The notes under the pieces are model-generated. The model was not told where the DNA came from, ran no database searches, and saw only the letters and a program-made list of their open reading frames with translations. Positions 34,516 to 44,247 of a stretch of 64,000 nt of DNA are shown here, piece by piece. The stretch's first letter is position 1, and the number at the start of each line of letters is the position of its first letter. The position numbers and the translations under genes were made by a program. Source of the DNA: Pseudomonas putida (GTDB taxonomy: Bacteria > Pseudomonadota > Gammaproteobacteria > Pseudomonadales > Pseudomonadaceae); the NCBI RefSeq assembly GCF_005080685.1, contig NZ_CP039371.1:4092001-4156000 (forward strand), given 5' to 3'.

Positions 34516-35541
34516 TTAGCGCAAGCGGCCGAATTTGCTCCAGAGGCTGACCACGGTGTTCTCCACGGTACCGCTCGCCGCCACGCCGATCCGCTCCTGC
34601 AGGCTCTTGCGCTCGGCATAGTGCACGTGGAACAGGTTGGCCTCGCGGGCACGGTCGCTGAGGTATTCGTCGCTGGTACGCAGCTCGTCCACCAGTTTGC
34701 GGTTGAGTGCAGCGACGCCCAGCCAGACCTCGCCGGTCGCCACTTCGTCGATATGCAGCTGCGGGCGGTAGCGGCTGACGAAATCCTTGAACAACTGATG
34801 GGTCACGTCGAGGTCTTCCTGGAACTTCTCCCGGCCCTTCTCGGTGTTTTCACCGAACACGGTGAGGGTGCGCTTGTACTCACCGGCAGTCAGCACCTCG
34901 AAGTCGATGTCGTGCTTCTTCAACAGGCGATTCACGTTGGGCAACTGCGCCACCACACCGATGGAGCCGAGCACGGCGAACGGAGCGCTGACGATCTTCT
35001 CGCCGATGCAGGCCATCATGTAGCCGCCGCTGGCCGCTACCTTGTCGATGCACACGGTCAGCGGGATGCCAGCCTGGCGGATGCGCGCCAGTTGCGAGGC
35101 GGCCAGGCCGTAGCTGTGTACCAGGCCGCCGCCGCTCTCGAGGCGCAGCACCACTTCGTCACGCGGGGTGGCCAGGGTCAGCAGCGCGGTGATTTCGTTG
35201 CGCAGGCTCTCGGTAGCCGAGGCCTTGATGTCGCCGTCGAAGTCGAGCACGAACACCCGGGGCTTTTCCTCGGCCTTGCCCTTGCCCTTCTTCTGCTGTT
35301 TTTCCGCCTTGGCCTGCTGCTTGCGCAAGGCCTTGAGCTGCGGCTTGTCGAGCAGGCCCGACTCCAGGCGCTCGCGCAGTTCCTTGTAGAACTCGTTCAG
35401 GCGGGTGACGTGCAATTGTCCACCCGACTTGCGCCGCCCCTTCCCCCGCATGCCGACGATGGCGGAGAGCACCACCAGGATGGCGATCACCAGGGTGGCG
35501 GTTTTGGCCAGAAAGCTTGCGTATTCGGCAAGAAACTCCAC
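34516..35541 (-). CDS. sohB: SohB-type inner-membrane serine protease (S49)
   Basis: 341 residues. GTG 35539-35541 is the start: AAGGAG lies at ideal spacing and MEFLAEYASFLAKTATLVIA is the SohB N-terminus; upstream codons are not conserved. A membrane helix (ATLVIAILVVLSAIVGM) is followed by a Lys/Gln-rich linker (LRKQQAKAEKQQKKGKGKAE), then the peptidase domain with CIDKVAASGGYMMACIGEKI (catalytic Ser) and AGEYKRTLTVFGENTEKGRE (catalytic Lys). It acts on periplasmic side substrates. E. coli SohB has 349 residues. Confidence 0.93.
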   Translation of the reverse strand: MEFLAEYASFLAKTATLVIAILVVLSAIVGMRGKGRRKSGGQLHVTRLNEFYKELRERLESGLLDKPQLKALRKQQAKAEKQQKKGKGKAEEKPRVFVLDFDGDIKASATESLRNEITALLTLATPRDEVVLRLESGGGLVHSYGLAASQLARIRQAGIPLTVCIDKVAASGGYMMACIGEKIVSAPFAVLGSIGVVAQLPNVNRLLKKHDIDFEVLTAGEYKRTLTVFGENTEKGREKFQEDLDVTHQLFKDFVSRYRPQLHIDEVATGEVWLGVAALNRKLVDELRTSDEYLSDRAREANLFHVHYAERKSLQERIGVAASGTVENTVVSLWSKFGRLR

Positions 35542-35739
35542 GTTGACTCCTTGATAGACCAGCGCCTGCGCGGCGCGAAACTGTAGCAAGCATACCGGTG
35601 CGCCAGTGACCCTGCCAGCCGGTGCAAATGCTGGCAACACAGTTCAAACAAGCTTTTCAAACGCTTGTATGTTTTTTCGTTGACAGCCTCGGTGGCGCAT
35701 CCTAACCTCGCATCAACCTTCCAACGGCCGGATTTCTTC

Positions 35740-36450
35740 GTGGGCAACCTGTACCTCATCCGACATGGCCAAGCCTCCTTCGGCGCCGAGGACTACGACG
35801 TCCTGTCGGCCACCGGGGCGCGCCAGAGCCATGCCCTGGGCGAGCACCTGGCGCAGCTTGGGGTGCGCCTGGATCGTTGCCTGGCCGGCAGCCTGCGGCG
35901 CCAGCAAGACACCGCCCGCCTCGCCCTGCAGGCGATGCAGGCCACAGGTTGCCCGGCTCCGGCCATTGAGACCGACCCGGCGTTCAACGAGTTCGATGCC
36001 GACGGTGTCGTACGTGCCCTGGCCCCAGGCCTGCTGGCGGACGAACCCGACGCGCTGCACATCCTGCGCAACGGTGCCCAGCACCGCAGCGAATTCCAGC
36101 GCCTGTTCGCGCTGATGGTGCAACGCTGGCACGATGGGCAGCACCAGGGCGAAGGCCTGGAAACCTGGGAGGCCTTCACCGGCAGGGTCGAAGCGGGCCT
36201 GCTGCGGGTGCTGGACCAGGCCGGCAGTGGCGACAACATTGCCATCTTCACCTCCGGCGGTACCATTGCCGCGCTGCTCCACCTGGTCACACGCATCACC
36301 CCCAGCCAGGCCTTCGCGCTGAACTGGCAGATCATCAACACGTCGCTCAGCCAGCTGAAATTCCGCGGCCGCGACGTGTCCCTGGCCACCTTCAACAGCC
36401 AGGCGCATGTGCAGCTGTTGAAGGCGCCGGAGCTCATCACCTATCGATGA
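35740..36450 (+). CDS. Histidine phosphatase family protein
   Basis: 236 residues. GTG 35740 gives the typical start [15 protein letters not shown] with the phosphorylated His in RHG. Other key residues are in [16 protein letters not shown] (Arg), AFNEFD (Glu region) and [11 protein letters not shown] (second catalytic position, where Ser-Gly-Gly replaces the usual S-HGG, so the second His is missing or moved). Phosphoglycerate-mutase-like phosphatases of this type hydrolyse phosphate esters. It is followed 55 bases later by an SCP2 gene on the same strand. The substrate cannot be told. Confidence 0.8.
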   Translation: MGNLYLIRHGQASFGAEDYDVLSATGARQSHALGEHLAQLGVRLDRCLAGSLRRQQDTARLALQAMQATGCPAPAIETDPAFNEFDADGVVRALAPGLLADEPDALHILRNGAQHRSEFQRLFALMVQRWHDGQHQGEGLETWEAFTGRVEAGLLRVLDQAGSGDNIAIFTSGGTIAALLHLVTRITPSQAFALNWQIINTSLSQLKFRGRDVSLATFNSQAHVQLLKAPELITYR

Positions 36451-36505
36451 CCCGGCCTGTTGTGTCCCTTCGGGGACGTGAAAACCACTCTATAAGGAAT
36501 GCACC

Positions 36506-36823
36506 ATGACCTCCGTAGCTGATGCCGTTAAGAAGATGCAAGAGAAGTTCAACCCATCCGCTGCCGCCGGCCTGGACCTGGTGTTCGGCTTCAACGTCAC
36601 CGACGAAGACAAGCACTACGCGCTGATCGTCAAGGACGGCACCTGCGAGCTGCAGGAAGGCGAAAACCCGGATGCCAACTGCACCCTGGTGATGGACAGC
36701 GAAACCCTCAAAGGCATCGTCAACGGCGAAACCGACGGCATGCAGGCCTTCATGAGCGGCAAGCTGCGCGTCGAAGGCGACATGATGCTGTCGATGAAGC
36801 TGAGCGAGCTGTTCCCGGCCTGA
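36506..36823 (+). CDS. SCP2 sterol-carrier domain protein
   Basis: 105 residues, one SCP2 domain: [60 protein letters not shown] and [20 protein letters not shown]. It binds fatty acids, acyl-CoA or other lipids in the cytoplasm. The genes after the terminator (acyl-CoA-type phosphotransferase and SDR) fit a lipid-related cluster. Confidence 0.93.
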   Translation: MTSVADAVKKMQEKFNPSAAAGLDLVFGFNVTDEDKHYALIVKDGTCELQEGENPDANCTLVMDSETLKGIVNGETDGMQAFMSGKLRVEGDMMLSMKLSELFPA

Positions 36824-36850
36824 GTGCCAGGCCAGCCATGCGAGACGAAG

Positions 36851-36881
36851 ACCGAAGCCCTGGTGGCTTCGGTTTTTTTTT
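36851..36881 (+). terminator. Rho-independent terminator after the SCP2 gene
   Basis: ACCGAAGCC pairs with GGCTTCGGT around CTGGT, followed by eight or nine T. Confidence 0.92.
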
Positions 36882-37021
36882 GCGCGCCGAGCAGACGCGT
36901 CATCAAGACAGTTGATCGGCCGGCAACACCCTCGCCTATGGGGAGGCTGGGACGCTTGTTCCAGTCGGCGCTGGCCATTAAATTAGCCAATAGTCCTTGC
37001 GACAGATAATAAGGAAAACGC

Positions 37022-38089
37022 ATGACGCTCACCGACCCCTCCACCCAGGTACGCCCCGGCGAAGAAATCGACGCGAGGGTCATCGACGCCTTTCTCAAGG
37101 ACAACATCGAGGGGCTCGAAGGCTCGCCGAGCATCAGCCAGTTCCCTGGCGGTGCTTCCAACCTGACCTACCTGGTGGCCTACCCAGGCCGTGAATTCGT
37201 GCTGCGCCGGCCGCCCTTCGGCGAGAAGGCCAAGTCCGCGCACGACATGGGCCGGGAGTTTCGCATCCTCAACCAGCTCAACAGCGGCTTCCCCTACTGC
37301 CCCAAGGCCTATGTGCACTGCACCGATACGGCGCAGATCGGCAGCGAGTTCTACGTCATGGAGCGGGTCAGGGGCGTGATCCTGCGCTCGGACATTCCCA
37401 CCGGACTCGGCCTCGATGCCCGGCGTACCGAACACCTGTGCAAGAGCTTCATCGACCGCCTGGTGCAACTGCACCAGGTCGACTACCAGGCCTGTGGCCT
37501 GGCTGACCTGGGCAAGCCCGAAGGCTACGTACAGCGCCAGATCGAGGGCTGGAGCAGCCGCTACGACAAAGCCCTGACCCCGGATGCGCCGCACTGGGAG
37601 CAGGTGATGGCCTGGTTGCGCGAGAAGATGCCTGCTGACCACCCGCGCCCGGGCATCGTGCACAACGACTATCGCTTCGACAACGTCATCCTCGATGCCG
37701 AAAACCCCATGCGCATCATCGGCGTGCTGGACTGGGAGATGGCCACCATCGGCGACCCGCTGATGGACCTGGGCAACAGCCTGGCCTACTGGATCGAGGC
37801 CACCGACCCGCCCGCTGTGCAACTGATGCGGCGCCAGCCCAGCAACGCCCCGGGCATGCTGACGCGCCGGCAGTTCGTCGACCACTACGCCGAGCGCGCC
37901 GGTATCCGCCTGGACAATTTCGACTACTACTATTGCTACGGCCTGTTCCGCCTGGCCGGCATCGTCCAGCAGATCTACTACCGCTACTACCACGGCCAGA
38001 CCCAGGACAAGCGCTTCGCCCAGTTCATCGACATGAACCGCTTGCTCGAGCAGATGACCCTGCAGGTCATCGACAAGTCCGCGCTCTGA
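37022..38089 (+). CDS. Phosphotransferase family protein (APH/ACAD10-type)
   Basis: 355 residues with an aminoglycoside-phosphotransferase fold: SQFPGGASNLTYLVAYPGRE near residue 40, VLRRPPFGEKAKSAHDMGRE, the catalytic loop GIVHNDYRFDNVILD at about 218 and the Mg2+-binding GVLDWEMATIGDPLMDLG. The 'LRRPPxGxxxxxAHDMxRE' pattern is that of kinases next to acyl-CoA dehydrogenase genes, thought to phosphorylate hydroxyacyl-CoA in lipid breakdown. The SDR gene follows after 32 bases, so they form an operon with a shared hydroxy-acid role. Confidence 0.9.
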   Translation: MTLTDPSTQVRPGEEIDARVIDAFLKDNIEGLEGSPSISQFPGGASNLTYLVAYPGREFVLRRPPFGEKAKSAHDMGREFRILNQLNSGFPYCPKAYVHCTDTAQIGSEFYVMERVRGVILRSDIPTGLGLDARRTEHLCKSFIDRLVQLHQVDYQACGLADLGKPEGYVQRQIEGWSSRYDKALTPDAPHWEQVMAWLREKMPADHPRPGIVHNDYRFDNVILDAENPMRIIGVLDWEMATIGDPLMDLGNSLAYWIEATDPPAVQLMRRQPSNAPGMLTRRQFVDHYAERAGIRLDNFDYYYCYGLFRLAGIVQQIYYRYYHGQTQDKRFAQFIDMNRLLEQMTLQVIDKSAL

Positions 38090-38121
38090 CAACCGCCCCG
38101 ACGACCGACAAGGAACACCGC

Positions 38122-38889
38122 ATGTCCAAGACCCACCTGTTCGACCTCGACGGCAAGATCGCCTTCGTCTCCGGCGCCAGCCGCGGCATCGGCGAGGCCA
38201 TTGCCCATCTGCTGGCCCAGCAGGGCGCCCATGTGATCGTTTCCAGCCGCAAGCTCGAAGGCTGCCAACAGGTCGCCGACGCGATCATCAAAGCGGGCGG
38301 CAAGGCGACCGCGGTGGCCTGCCACATTGGTGAGCTGGAGCAGATCCAGCAGGTATTCGGCGCCATCCGCGAACAGTTCGGGCGCCTGGACATCCTGGTC
38401 AACAATGCCGCTACCAACCCACAGTTCTGCAACGTGCTGGACACCGACCCGAGCGCTTTCCAGAAAACCGTGGACGTGAATATCCGCGGTTACTTCTTCA
38501 TGTCGGTGGAGGCCGGCAAGCTGATGCGCGAGCATGGCGGCGGCAGCATCATCAACGTGGCCTCGATCAACGGTGTATCGCCCGGCCATTTCCAGGGCAT
38601 CTATTCGGTGACCAAGGCTGCGGTCATCAACATGACCAAGGTGTTCGCCAAGGAGTGCGCGCAGTTCGGCATTCGCTGCAATGCGCTGCTGCCGGGCCTG
38701 ACCGACACCAAGTTCGCCTCGGCGCTGGTGAAGAACGACGCGATCCTGAACGTTGCGCTACAGCAGATCCCGCTCAGGCGCGTGGCCGCGCCCGAGGAAA
38801 TGGCCGGCGCCGTGCTGTACCTGGCCAGCGATGCGTCCAGCTACACCACCGGCACCGCGCTCAACGTCGACGGTGGCTACCTGTCCTGA
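38122..38889 (+). CDS. Short-chain dehydrogenase/reductase
   Basis: 255 residues. Cofactor motif SGASRGIGEAIAHLL (TGxxxGxG), NNAATNPQF, active-site Ser in NVASING, YSVTKAAVINM (YxxxK), and the end IPLRRVAAPEEMAGAVLYLA SDAS typical of classical SDRs. It is an NAD(P)-dependent oxidoreductase, probably of hydroxyacyl or alcohol substrates. Located behind the phosphotransferase gene in the same operon. ATG 38122 has AAGGA at good spacing. Confidence 0.92.
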   Translation: MSKTHLFDLDGKIAFVSGASRGIGEAIAHLLAQQGAHVIVSSRKLEGCQQVADAIIKAGGKATAVACHIGELEQIQQVFGAIREQFGRLDILVNNAATNPQFCNVLDTDPSAFQKTVDVNIRGYFFMSVEAGKLMREHGGGSIINVASINGVSPGHFQGIYSVTKAAVINMTKVFAKECAQFGIRCNALLPGLTDTKFASALVKNDAILNVALQQIPLRRVAAPEEMAGAVLYLASDASSYTTGTALNVDGGYLS

Positions 38890-38919
38890 CTCCTGATCGC
38901 GCCGGCGGCCCTGCCTGAG

Positions 38920-39270
38920 CTACAGGCAGGTTGCCGCGGCCGCGCGGCGCTGCAAGGCAACGCCATCATTCTGCTTGGCGTAGTAGTCGACGCGAGTGCC
39001 GCCAGCCTGCGGATAGACATCAACGAACGACTCGGCGCCACGGGTATACACCGTCAGGCCGCCCTGGGCACGCGGCTCCAGGTAGCCGCTGGCGTCGACG
39101 CCGAAACGCACGTCATCCTGCCAACTGTACTGGATGCACTGGGCAACCAGCTGCGGTGCCTTCTGCGAGTCGAACTGGGCCGCCGGCTTGCCGCCACGCG
39201 CCGCATCCATGGTCGCTGAAGCACAACCGGCCAGCATCAGTACTACGGCCATCGGCACGATCGCTCGCAT
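38920..39270 (-). CDS. Small lipoprotein
   Basis: 116 residues with a lipoprotein signal (MRAIVPMAVVLMLAGC, Cys16). The mature part has QLVAQCIQYSWQDDVRFGVD, GLTVYTRGAESFVDVYPQAG and a C-terminal Cys that could pair with the first. This looks like a small beta-sandwich envelope protein. I do not recognise the family with certainty. Convergent with the SDR gene. Confidence 0.75.
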   Translation of the reverse strand: MRAIVPMAVVLMLAGCASATMDAARGGKPAAQFDSQKAPQLVAQCIQYSWQDDVRFGVDASGYLEPRAQGGLTVYTRGAESFVDVYPQAGGTRVDYYAKQNDGVALQRRAAAATCL

Positions 39271-39386
39271 GTTCCACCCTCGGTAAGAAAAAAGAACGCG
39301 ACTCTAGCACTGCCGGGCAATCGGAGTGAATTGTCGTGCGTTCGGCGCTGTCGCAATGAAGACCTATTACCGCACAAGGAACTGCC

Positions 39387-39689
39387 ATGCGACCGCTTCC
39401 CCTGATCTGCGCCCTGCTCTTCGCCGGCCTGCCCGTGCTGCCCATGACCGCCTCGGCGGCGCCCTCGGCCGAGGAAAGCATGCAGGGTCCGGAAACCCAC
39501 AACCGCGAAGTGAAAGTCGGTGACAAGGCCCCCGACCAGTACAAGCGCGACGACCAGACCATCGCCGACTGGAAGGCCAAGGGCCTGCCGGAACCGGAAA
39601 AGGAGAGCCACTGGGTGCGCATGGGCGACCATTACGTGCTGGTGCAGATCACCAACGGCGTGATCCTGGCCATCCATCCCGCCTCCTGA
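39387..39689 (+). CDS. RcnB-family periplasmic protein
   Basis: 100 residues. A signal peptide (LICALLFAGLPVLPMTASAA) is followed by KVGDKAPDQYKRDDQTIADW, then PEPEKESHWVRMGDHYVLVQ and ITNGVILAIHPAS. The ending 'WxxxGDxYVLxxxxxGxIxxI' is that of RcnB, a small periplasmic protein that tunes Ni/Co homeostasis in E. coli. Metal binding in this organism is untested. A GC-rich hairpin (39698-39718) lies right after the stop codon and may be its terminator. Confidence 0.82.
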   Translation: MRPLPLICALLFAGLPVLPMTASAAPSAEESMQGPETHNREVKVGDKAPDQYKRDDQTIADWKAKGLPEPEKESHWVRMGDHYVLVQITNGVILAIHPAS

Positions 39690-39867
39690 ATACCTCCGGG
39701 CCGCCATCCTGGCGGCCCTCCCTTCTGTTTCACCCCCTCCCACCTCCTCGCCTGCCTGTGCCGCTTATCGCTGGCGCCAGAAAATCTTGCGCGGCAAGGA
39801 AACCAAATGGATCGTTTCCAGTCTCAGTAGGTGTCCCGTAAACCTTTGCGGATCAAGGACCTATATC

Positions 39868-40047
39868 GTGATCAAGCGCATTGCCAGCCTGTCTTTACTC
39901 GCCGCCATCCTGCTCAGCGCAGGCTGCTATCACCACCACTACCGCGACGACGACGGCTGGCGCGACCACGACCGTGGCGACCGCCACCACCGCCGTCACG
40001 ATCGCGACGACGACAACCGTCAGTACCGTGACCGCTACTACCGCTGA
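39868..40047 (+). CDS. Small Asp/His/Arg-rich lipoprotein
   Basis: 59 residues from GTG 39868 (AAGGA seven bases upstream). A lipoprotein signal (IASLSLLAAILLSAGC) is followed by a 38-residue tail made nearly only of His, Asp, Arg and Tyr (for example YHHHYRDDDGWRDHDRGDRH). The tail could bind metal ions or anionic envelope polymers. It lies 50 bases before the glycine-zipper gene and after the RcnB gene, so a metal-envelope theme is plausible. No family is named. Confidence 0.65.
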   Translation: MIKRIASLSLLAAILLSAGCYHHHYRDDDGWRDHDRGDRHHRRHDRDDDNRQYRDRYYR

Positions 40048-40097
40048 AGCGTCTGTTCAACCCACCTTTACCCGATGATTCCTCTGAGGTTCATATC

Positions 40098-40505
40098 ATG
40101 CGTCTGACTTTGCCTTCCCTCGCCCTTGGCCTGCTCCTGTGCCAGGGCGCTTTCGCCGGTGACGGTACTGCCGCCGTTGGCGGCGGTCTGGGGGGTGCCC
40201 TGGGCAATATCGTCGGCCAATCGATGGGCGGCAAGACGGGCGCCGCCATCGGCGCGGGCCTGGGCGGCGCAGCCGGTAGCGCCGTGGGCGCACGCAAGGG
40301 CAACCGTACCGAAGCCGCGATCGGCGGTGGCCTGGGCTCGGCTGGTGGCTCGTTGCTGGGCGGCGCGGTCGGGGGTTCGACCGGCTCCACCATCGGTGCA
40401 GGCCTCGGCGGCGCGGCCGGCGGCGCGCTGGGCAACCATGTAGGTGACAACAACCGCAGCAGCGGCAGCGGCCACAAGCACAAGCACCGCCGCCACCGTC
40501 ACTGA
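40098..40505 (+). CDS. Glycine-zipper exported protein
   Basis: 135 residues. A signal peptide (LALGLLLCQGAFA) is followed by about 80 residues of repeated GxxxG units (GGGLGGALGNIVGQSMGGKT, GAAIGAGLGGAAGSAVG and so on), the 'glycine zipper' that packs helices in membranes, and a basic His/Lys/Arg tail (GHKHKHRRHRH). Proteins of this kind sit in the outer membrane or periplasm. A GC-rich hairpin after the stop (40514-40535) may end the transcript. Confidence 0.85.
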   Translation: MRLTLPSLALGLLLCQGAFAGDGTAAVGGGLGGALGNIVGQSMGGKTGAAIGAGLGGAAGSAVGARKGNRTEAAIGGGLGSAGGSLLGGAVGGSTGSTIGAGLGGAAGGALGNHVGDNNRSSGSGHKHKHRRHRH

Positions 40506-40647
40506 TCCCTCCGGGCCAGGGCGCCGTCCCTGGCCTGCCCCGCCGCGGGCAAATTCCTGCAACATGTCAATAACGCCTTCACCGCAGGCTGGCACACTGG
40601 CTGCTACTGTCTATCGTGCCCCTTGAGTGAAGGAACACCCTCCCCCC

Positions 40648-42483
40648 ATGAACCAAGAGCTACTCTGGGTCCTCGGCCTGCTGGCCGTCGTCGTCACCCT
40701 GTTCATCGTCAATCGCCCACGCATGGACGTGGTCGCGTTGCTGGTCATTCTCGCCCTGCCCTTGTTGGGGATCCTCACCGTCGAACAGGCCCTGGCGGGC
40801 TTCGCCGACCCCAACGTGGTGCTCATCGCCGCATTGTTCGTGATCGGCGAAGGCCTGGTGCGCACCGGCATCGCCTACCGCATCGGCGAATGGATGAGCG
40901 AACGGGCCGGCAACAGTGAGGCGCGCCTGCTGGTGCTGTTGATGGTATCGGTGGCCGGCCTGGGATCGATCATGAGTTCCACCGGCGTGGTGGCGATCTT
41001 CATCCCGGTGGTGCTGAGCATCGCCGCGCGCCTGCGTATCTCGCCCAGCCGCCTGATGATGCCACTGGCCTTCGCCGGCCTGATCAGCGGCATGCTTAGC
41101 CTGGTGGCCACGCCGCCCAACGTCGTGGTTCACAGCGAACTGGTGCGCCGCGGCGAAGCAGGTTTCCATTTCTTCAGCTTCACCCCGTTCGGCCTGGTGG
41201 TGCTGGTGCTCGGCGTGGGTTACATGCTGCTCACGCGCAATTGGCTCAAGGGCGAGGCGCGCAAGGACGGCCGGGTGGAAACGCGGCGCACCCTGCTCGA
41301 CCTGGTGCTCGACTACAAGCTCAACGGCCGCGAGCGGCGCCTGCGCATCCGCCCGCATTCGCCGTTGATCGGCCACACCCTGGGCGAGCTGGAGCTGCGC
41401 ACCCGCCATGGCGCCAACGTGATCGGCATCGAGCGCCAGCACAAGTTCACCACCCGGGTGATGACGGCAGACTCCAGTACCGTGCTGCATCAGGGCGATG
41501 TGTTGCTCCTCGACCTGTTCGGCCCGCGTGACGGCGATGACCTGCGCACCTTGTGCCAGACCATGCAGCTCGAGCCCCTGCACTTCAAGGCAGCCTATTT
41601 CATCGATCAATCGCAAGACCTGGGCATGGCTGAAGTCTCGCTGCCGCCAGGTTCCCAGTGCATCGGCAAAAGTATTCTGGAACTGGCTTTCCGTACGCGC
41701 TTCGACCTCAACGTGGTTGGCCTGCGCCGCGAGCAGTCGGCCATCGAGGCGCAGTTGCTGGAAGAAAAACTGCGCCTGGGCGACACACTTTTGGTGGTCG
41801 GGCCCTGGAAGGCCATACGCCAACTGCAAAGCCGCCCGTACGACTTCCTGGTGCTGAGCATGCCCGCAGAGATCGACCAGGTCGCGCCGGCCCGCGAACG
41901 TGCACCGCATGCGCTGATCAGCCTGGCGGTGATGGTCGCGCTGATGGTCAGCGGCGTGGTGCCCAACGTGCTCGCGGCCCTGATCGGCTGCCTGCTGATG
42001 GGTGCCGGCCGCTGCATCGACATGAACAGCGCCTACCGCGCGATCCACTGGCAGAGCCTGGTGCTGATCGTCGGCATGCTGCCCTTCGCCCAGGCGCTGC
42101 AGAAAACCGGTGGTATCGACCTGGCGGTGAGCGGCCTGGTGGGCGTGCTCGGCGGCGCCGGCCCGCTGGCCATCCTCGCCTGCCTGTTCGCCCTCACCGC
42201 AGTGATCGGGCTGTTCATCTCCAACACCGCCACCGCCGTACTGATGGCACCGGTGGCGATCAGCACGGCCGCACAACTGGGTATGTCGCCGTATCCGTTC
42301 GCCATGACCGTGGCCCTCGCCGCCTCGGCCGCGTTCATGACGCCGGTATCGTCGCCCGTGAACACCCTGGTACTGGGGCCAGGGCAGTACCGCTTCGCCG
42401 ACTTCATCAAGATCGGCGTGCCCTTTACGGTACTGGTGATGCTGGTGACCGTGCTGATGGTGCCATGGATCTTCCGCCTGTGA
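40648..42483 (+). CDS. SLC13-family transporter with two RCK_C domains
   Basis: 611 residues from ATG 40648 (an in-frame GTG lies 21 bases upstream). Membrane halves are about 1-200 ([40 protein letters not shown]) and 430-611 ([53 protein letters not shown]). In between are two TrkA-C/RCK_C domains ([20 protein letters not shown] and [20 protein letters not shown]), about 215-400. This is the divalent-anion:Na+ symporter layout used for sulfate or dicarboxylates. The substrate is not known. Confidence 0.9.
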   Translation: MNQELLWVLGLLAVVVTLFIVNRPRMDVVALLVILALPLLGILTVEQALAGFADPNVVLIAALFVIGEGLVRTGIAYRIGEWMSERAGNSEARLLVLLMVSVAGLGSIMSSTGVVAIFIPVVLSIAARLRISPSRLMMPLAFAGLISGMLSLVATPPNVVVHSELVRRGEAGFHFFSFTPFGLVVLVLGVGYMLLTRNWLKGEARKDGRVETRRTLLDLVLDYKLNGRERRLRIRPHSPLIGHTLGELELRTRHGANVIGIERQHKFTTRVMTADSSTVLHQGDVLLLDLFGPRDGDDLRTLCQTMQLEPLHFKAAYFIDQSQDLGMAEVSLPPGSQCIGKSILELAFRTRFDLNVVGLRREQSAIEAQLLEEKLRLGDTLLVVGPWKAIRQLQSRPYDFLVLSMPAEIDQVAPARERAPHALISLAVMVALMVSGVVPNVLAALIGCLLMGAGRCIDMNSAYRAIHWQSLVLIVGMLPFAQALQKTGGIDLAVSGLVGVLGGAGPLAILACLFALTAVIGLFISNTATAVLMAPVAISTAAQLGMSPYPFAMTVALAASAAFMTPVSSPVNTLVLGPGQYRFADFIKIGVPFTVLVMLVTVLMVPWIFRL

Positions 42484-42625
42484 AGGCCATGAGCATATGC
42501 CTGCCGCCTGCGAAAGCGTGCGGCAGATTGACATCAGCCAGTGTCTGGAAACACACTGCATTGTTATTGCCCCAGGTGTTCACAGCCGTCGTCCTGGATT
42601 CCGTCTCCGCTTGCCGGTCGAGCCC

Positions 42626-44035
42626 ATGGTTTCTCCAGCCCAGTCGCGCCTGTTGTCCTACGCCATCCTTTTCTGCCTGACCCTTGCCCTGACCCTCGGT
42701 GGCATCCTGGCACGCCCCATCGAATCGCTGTCGTTGTTCTGGCCGGTGAATGCCGTGCTGGCCGGGGTGCTATTGCGTTACCCGCGCAAGGCGACGCCGA
42801 TCGGCTTCGCCCTGGTGTGGCTGGCGATGGTCCTGGCCGACCTTGCCACCGGCAGCGCCTGGGCCCCGGCATTGTGGTTCAACCTGTGTAACCTCGGCGT
42901 GGTCGTGACCCTTTGGGCAATCCTGTCGCGCCTGCCGCGGCTGCACCGGCGAATGCGCACGCCACAGGGCGTGCTGAGCGTGTTCGGCGCCTGCGCCGCA
43001 GGCGCAATGGTAGCGGCCACCCTGGCCAGCGTGATGGCCACGCCGTGGTTCGAGCAGTCGCTGTGGGCCACTTGGCTTGCATGGTTCAGTGAACAGTTCT
43101 CGACCAGCGTGCTGGTACTACCGGTGTTGCTCACTGCGCCGTCTTCCCGTGCCCTGGTACGCAGCGGCGGCCACCCGGTGCGCCTGGCGCAGCTGTTGGT
43201 GCTGCTGGCATCGCTGGGGCTGAGCATCGTGTTCGGCGGTCCAGGAGCCATCGCCTTCCCGATCGCAGCACTGCTGTGGTGCGCGTGGACTTATTCGCCC
43301 TTCCTGGTTTCCCTGCTCACCTTGACGGCAGGGAGCACCCTGATCGTGGCGGTGGCGCAGAACCTCATGCACTTCAGCGTGCCGCAAAGCCAAAGCGGAG
43401 TGACCACGCTGATGTCGGCGCGCCTGGGCATCGCCATGCTGGTGCTCGGGCCACTCGTAGTCGCCTGCGTCAGCCAGGCCAATCGCAGCCTCATGGCGCG
43501 CCTTGCGCATCAGGCGAGCATCGACCACCTCACCGGCGTGCTCACCCGCAGTGCCTTCTCCCGGCGCGCCAATGCGTTGCTCGACAGCCGCCAGCAGCAT
43601 GCGCCCGCCCTGCCGCTGACCTTGATGATGCTCGACATCGACCACTTCAAGTCGATCAACGACCTGCACGGCCACGCGGTCGGCGATCAGGTGCTGCGCC
43701 AGTTCGCCATGACTCTGCAAGAACACCTGCACGACGGCGAATTGCTGGCGCGCATGGGCGGCGAGGAGTTCGTCGTGGTGATCCCGGGACTGGCCCCGGA
43801 ACGTGCGCTGTTCACTGCCGAACGCCTGCGCCGGGCAGTGCAGGACCTGCATGTGGCACAGGGCGATGCACGCCTGCAGATCACCGTGAGCATCGGCCTT
43901 GCCGGCTGCGCCGCCGATGCGCCCGCGCCGAGCCTGGACCAGCTACTGGCCAGTGCCGACCAGGCCCTTTATCGGGCCAAGGCCCATGGCCGCAACCGGA
44001 TCGAACAGGCCGAAGCGACCCGCCAGGTCATCTGA
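42626..44035 (+). CDS. MASE1-GGDEF diguanylate cyclase
   Basis: 469 residues from ATG 42626; a longer frame upstream is not conserved-looking, but its ribosome site here is weak. Residues about 1-290 hold eight or so membrane helices of MASE1 type (LSLFWPVNAVLAGVLLRYPR, WFNLCNLGVVVTLWAILSRL). The GGDEF domain starts DHLTGVLTRSAFSRRANALL and has LLARMGGEEFVVVIPG, an active GGEEF site. The product-inhibition motif RxxD usual five residues upstream is missing (HDGE instead). So it makes c-di-GMP in response to a membrane-perceived signal, perhaps without feedback inhibition. Confidence 0.87.
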   Translation: MVSPAQSRLLSYAILFCLTLALTLGGILARPIESLSLFWPVNAVLAGVLLRYPRKATPIGFALVWLAMVLADLATGSAWAPALWFNLCNLGVVVTLWAILSRLPRLHRRMRTPQGVLSVFGACAAGAMVAATLASVMATPWFEQSLWATWLAWFSEQFSTSVLVLPVLLTAPSSRALVRSGGHPVRLAQLLVLLASLGLSIVFGGPGAIAFPIAALLWCAWTYSPFLVSLLTLTAGSTLIVAVAQNLMHFSVPQSQSGVTTLMSARLGIAMLVLGPLVVACVSQANRSLMARLAHQASIDHLTGVLTRSAFSRRANALLDSRQQHAPALPLTLMMLDIDHFKSINDLHGHAVGDQVLRQFAMTLQEHLHDGELLARMGGEEFVVVIPGLAPERALFTAERLRRAVQDLHVAQGDARLQITVSIGLAGCAADAPAPSLDQLLASADQALYRAKAHGRNRIEQAEATRQVI

Positions 44036-44247
44036 TGCAGCCCCGCGAGAAGGGCTGCTCAAATTCTGCTCAATTTGACAGAGACCGCCGCCCACCTGGC
44101 CTGCAGAATGTTATCCACAGACCTACCCACGTTTTTTGTGGACAGAATTCCCCGCATAAAGAACGACTTATCGCACACGCAGCAACGCCGCGTTGGCTTG
44201 CCTTGCACGCTGCCAAGATCAGGCCGGAATCGGCACAACTAATCAGA
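44036..44247. other. Intergenic, no gene seen
   Basis: About 210 bases after the cyclase gene. AT-richer stretches (TTATCCACAGA, TTTTTTGTGGACAGAATTCC) but no supported gene; TTATCCACA resembles a DnaA box, a single copy of which is not evidence for an origin. Confidence 0.4.

Noticed and set aside
40660..42561. 633-codon open frame opposite the SLC13 gene
   Set aside because: Same reason; His/Gln/Ala-rich nonsense composition complementary to a clear membrane protein.
44103..44115. TTATCCACAGA resembling a DnaA box
   Set aside because: A single copy without other origin features (no dnaA/dnaN, no cluster of boxes).
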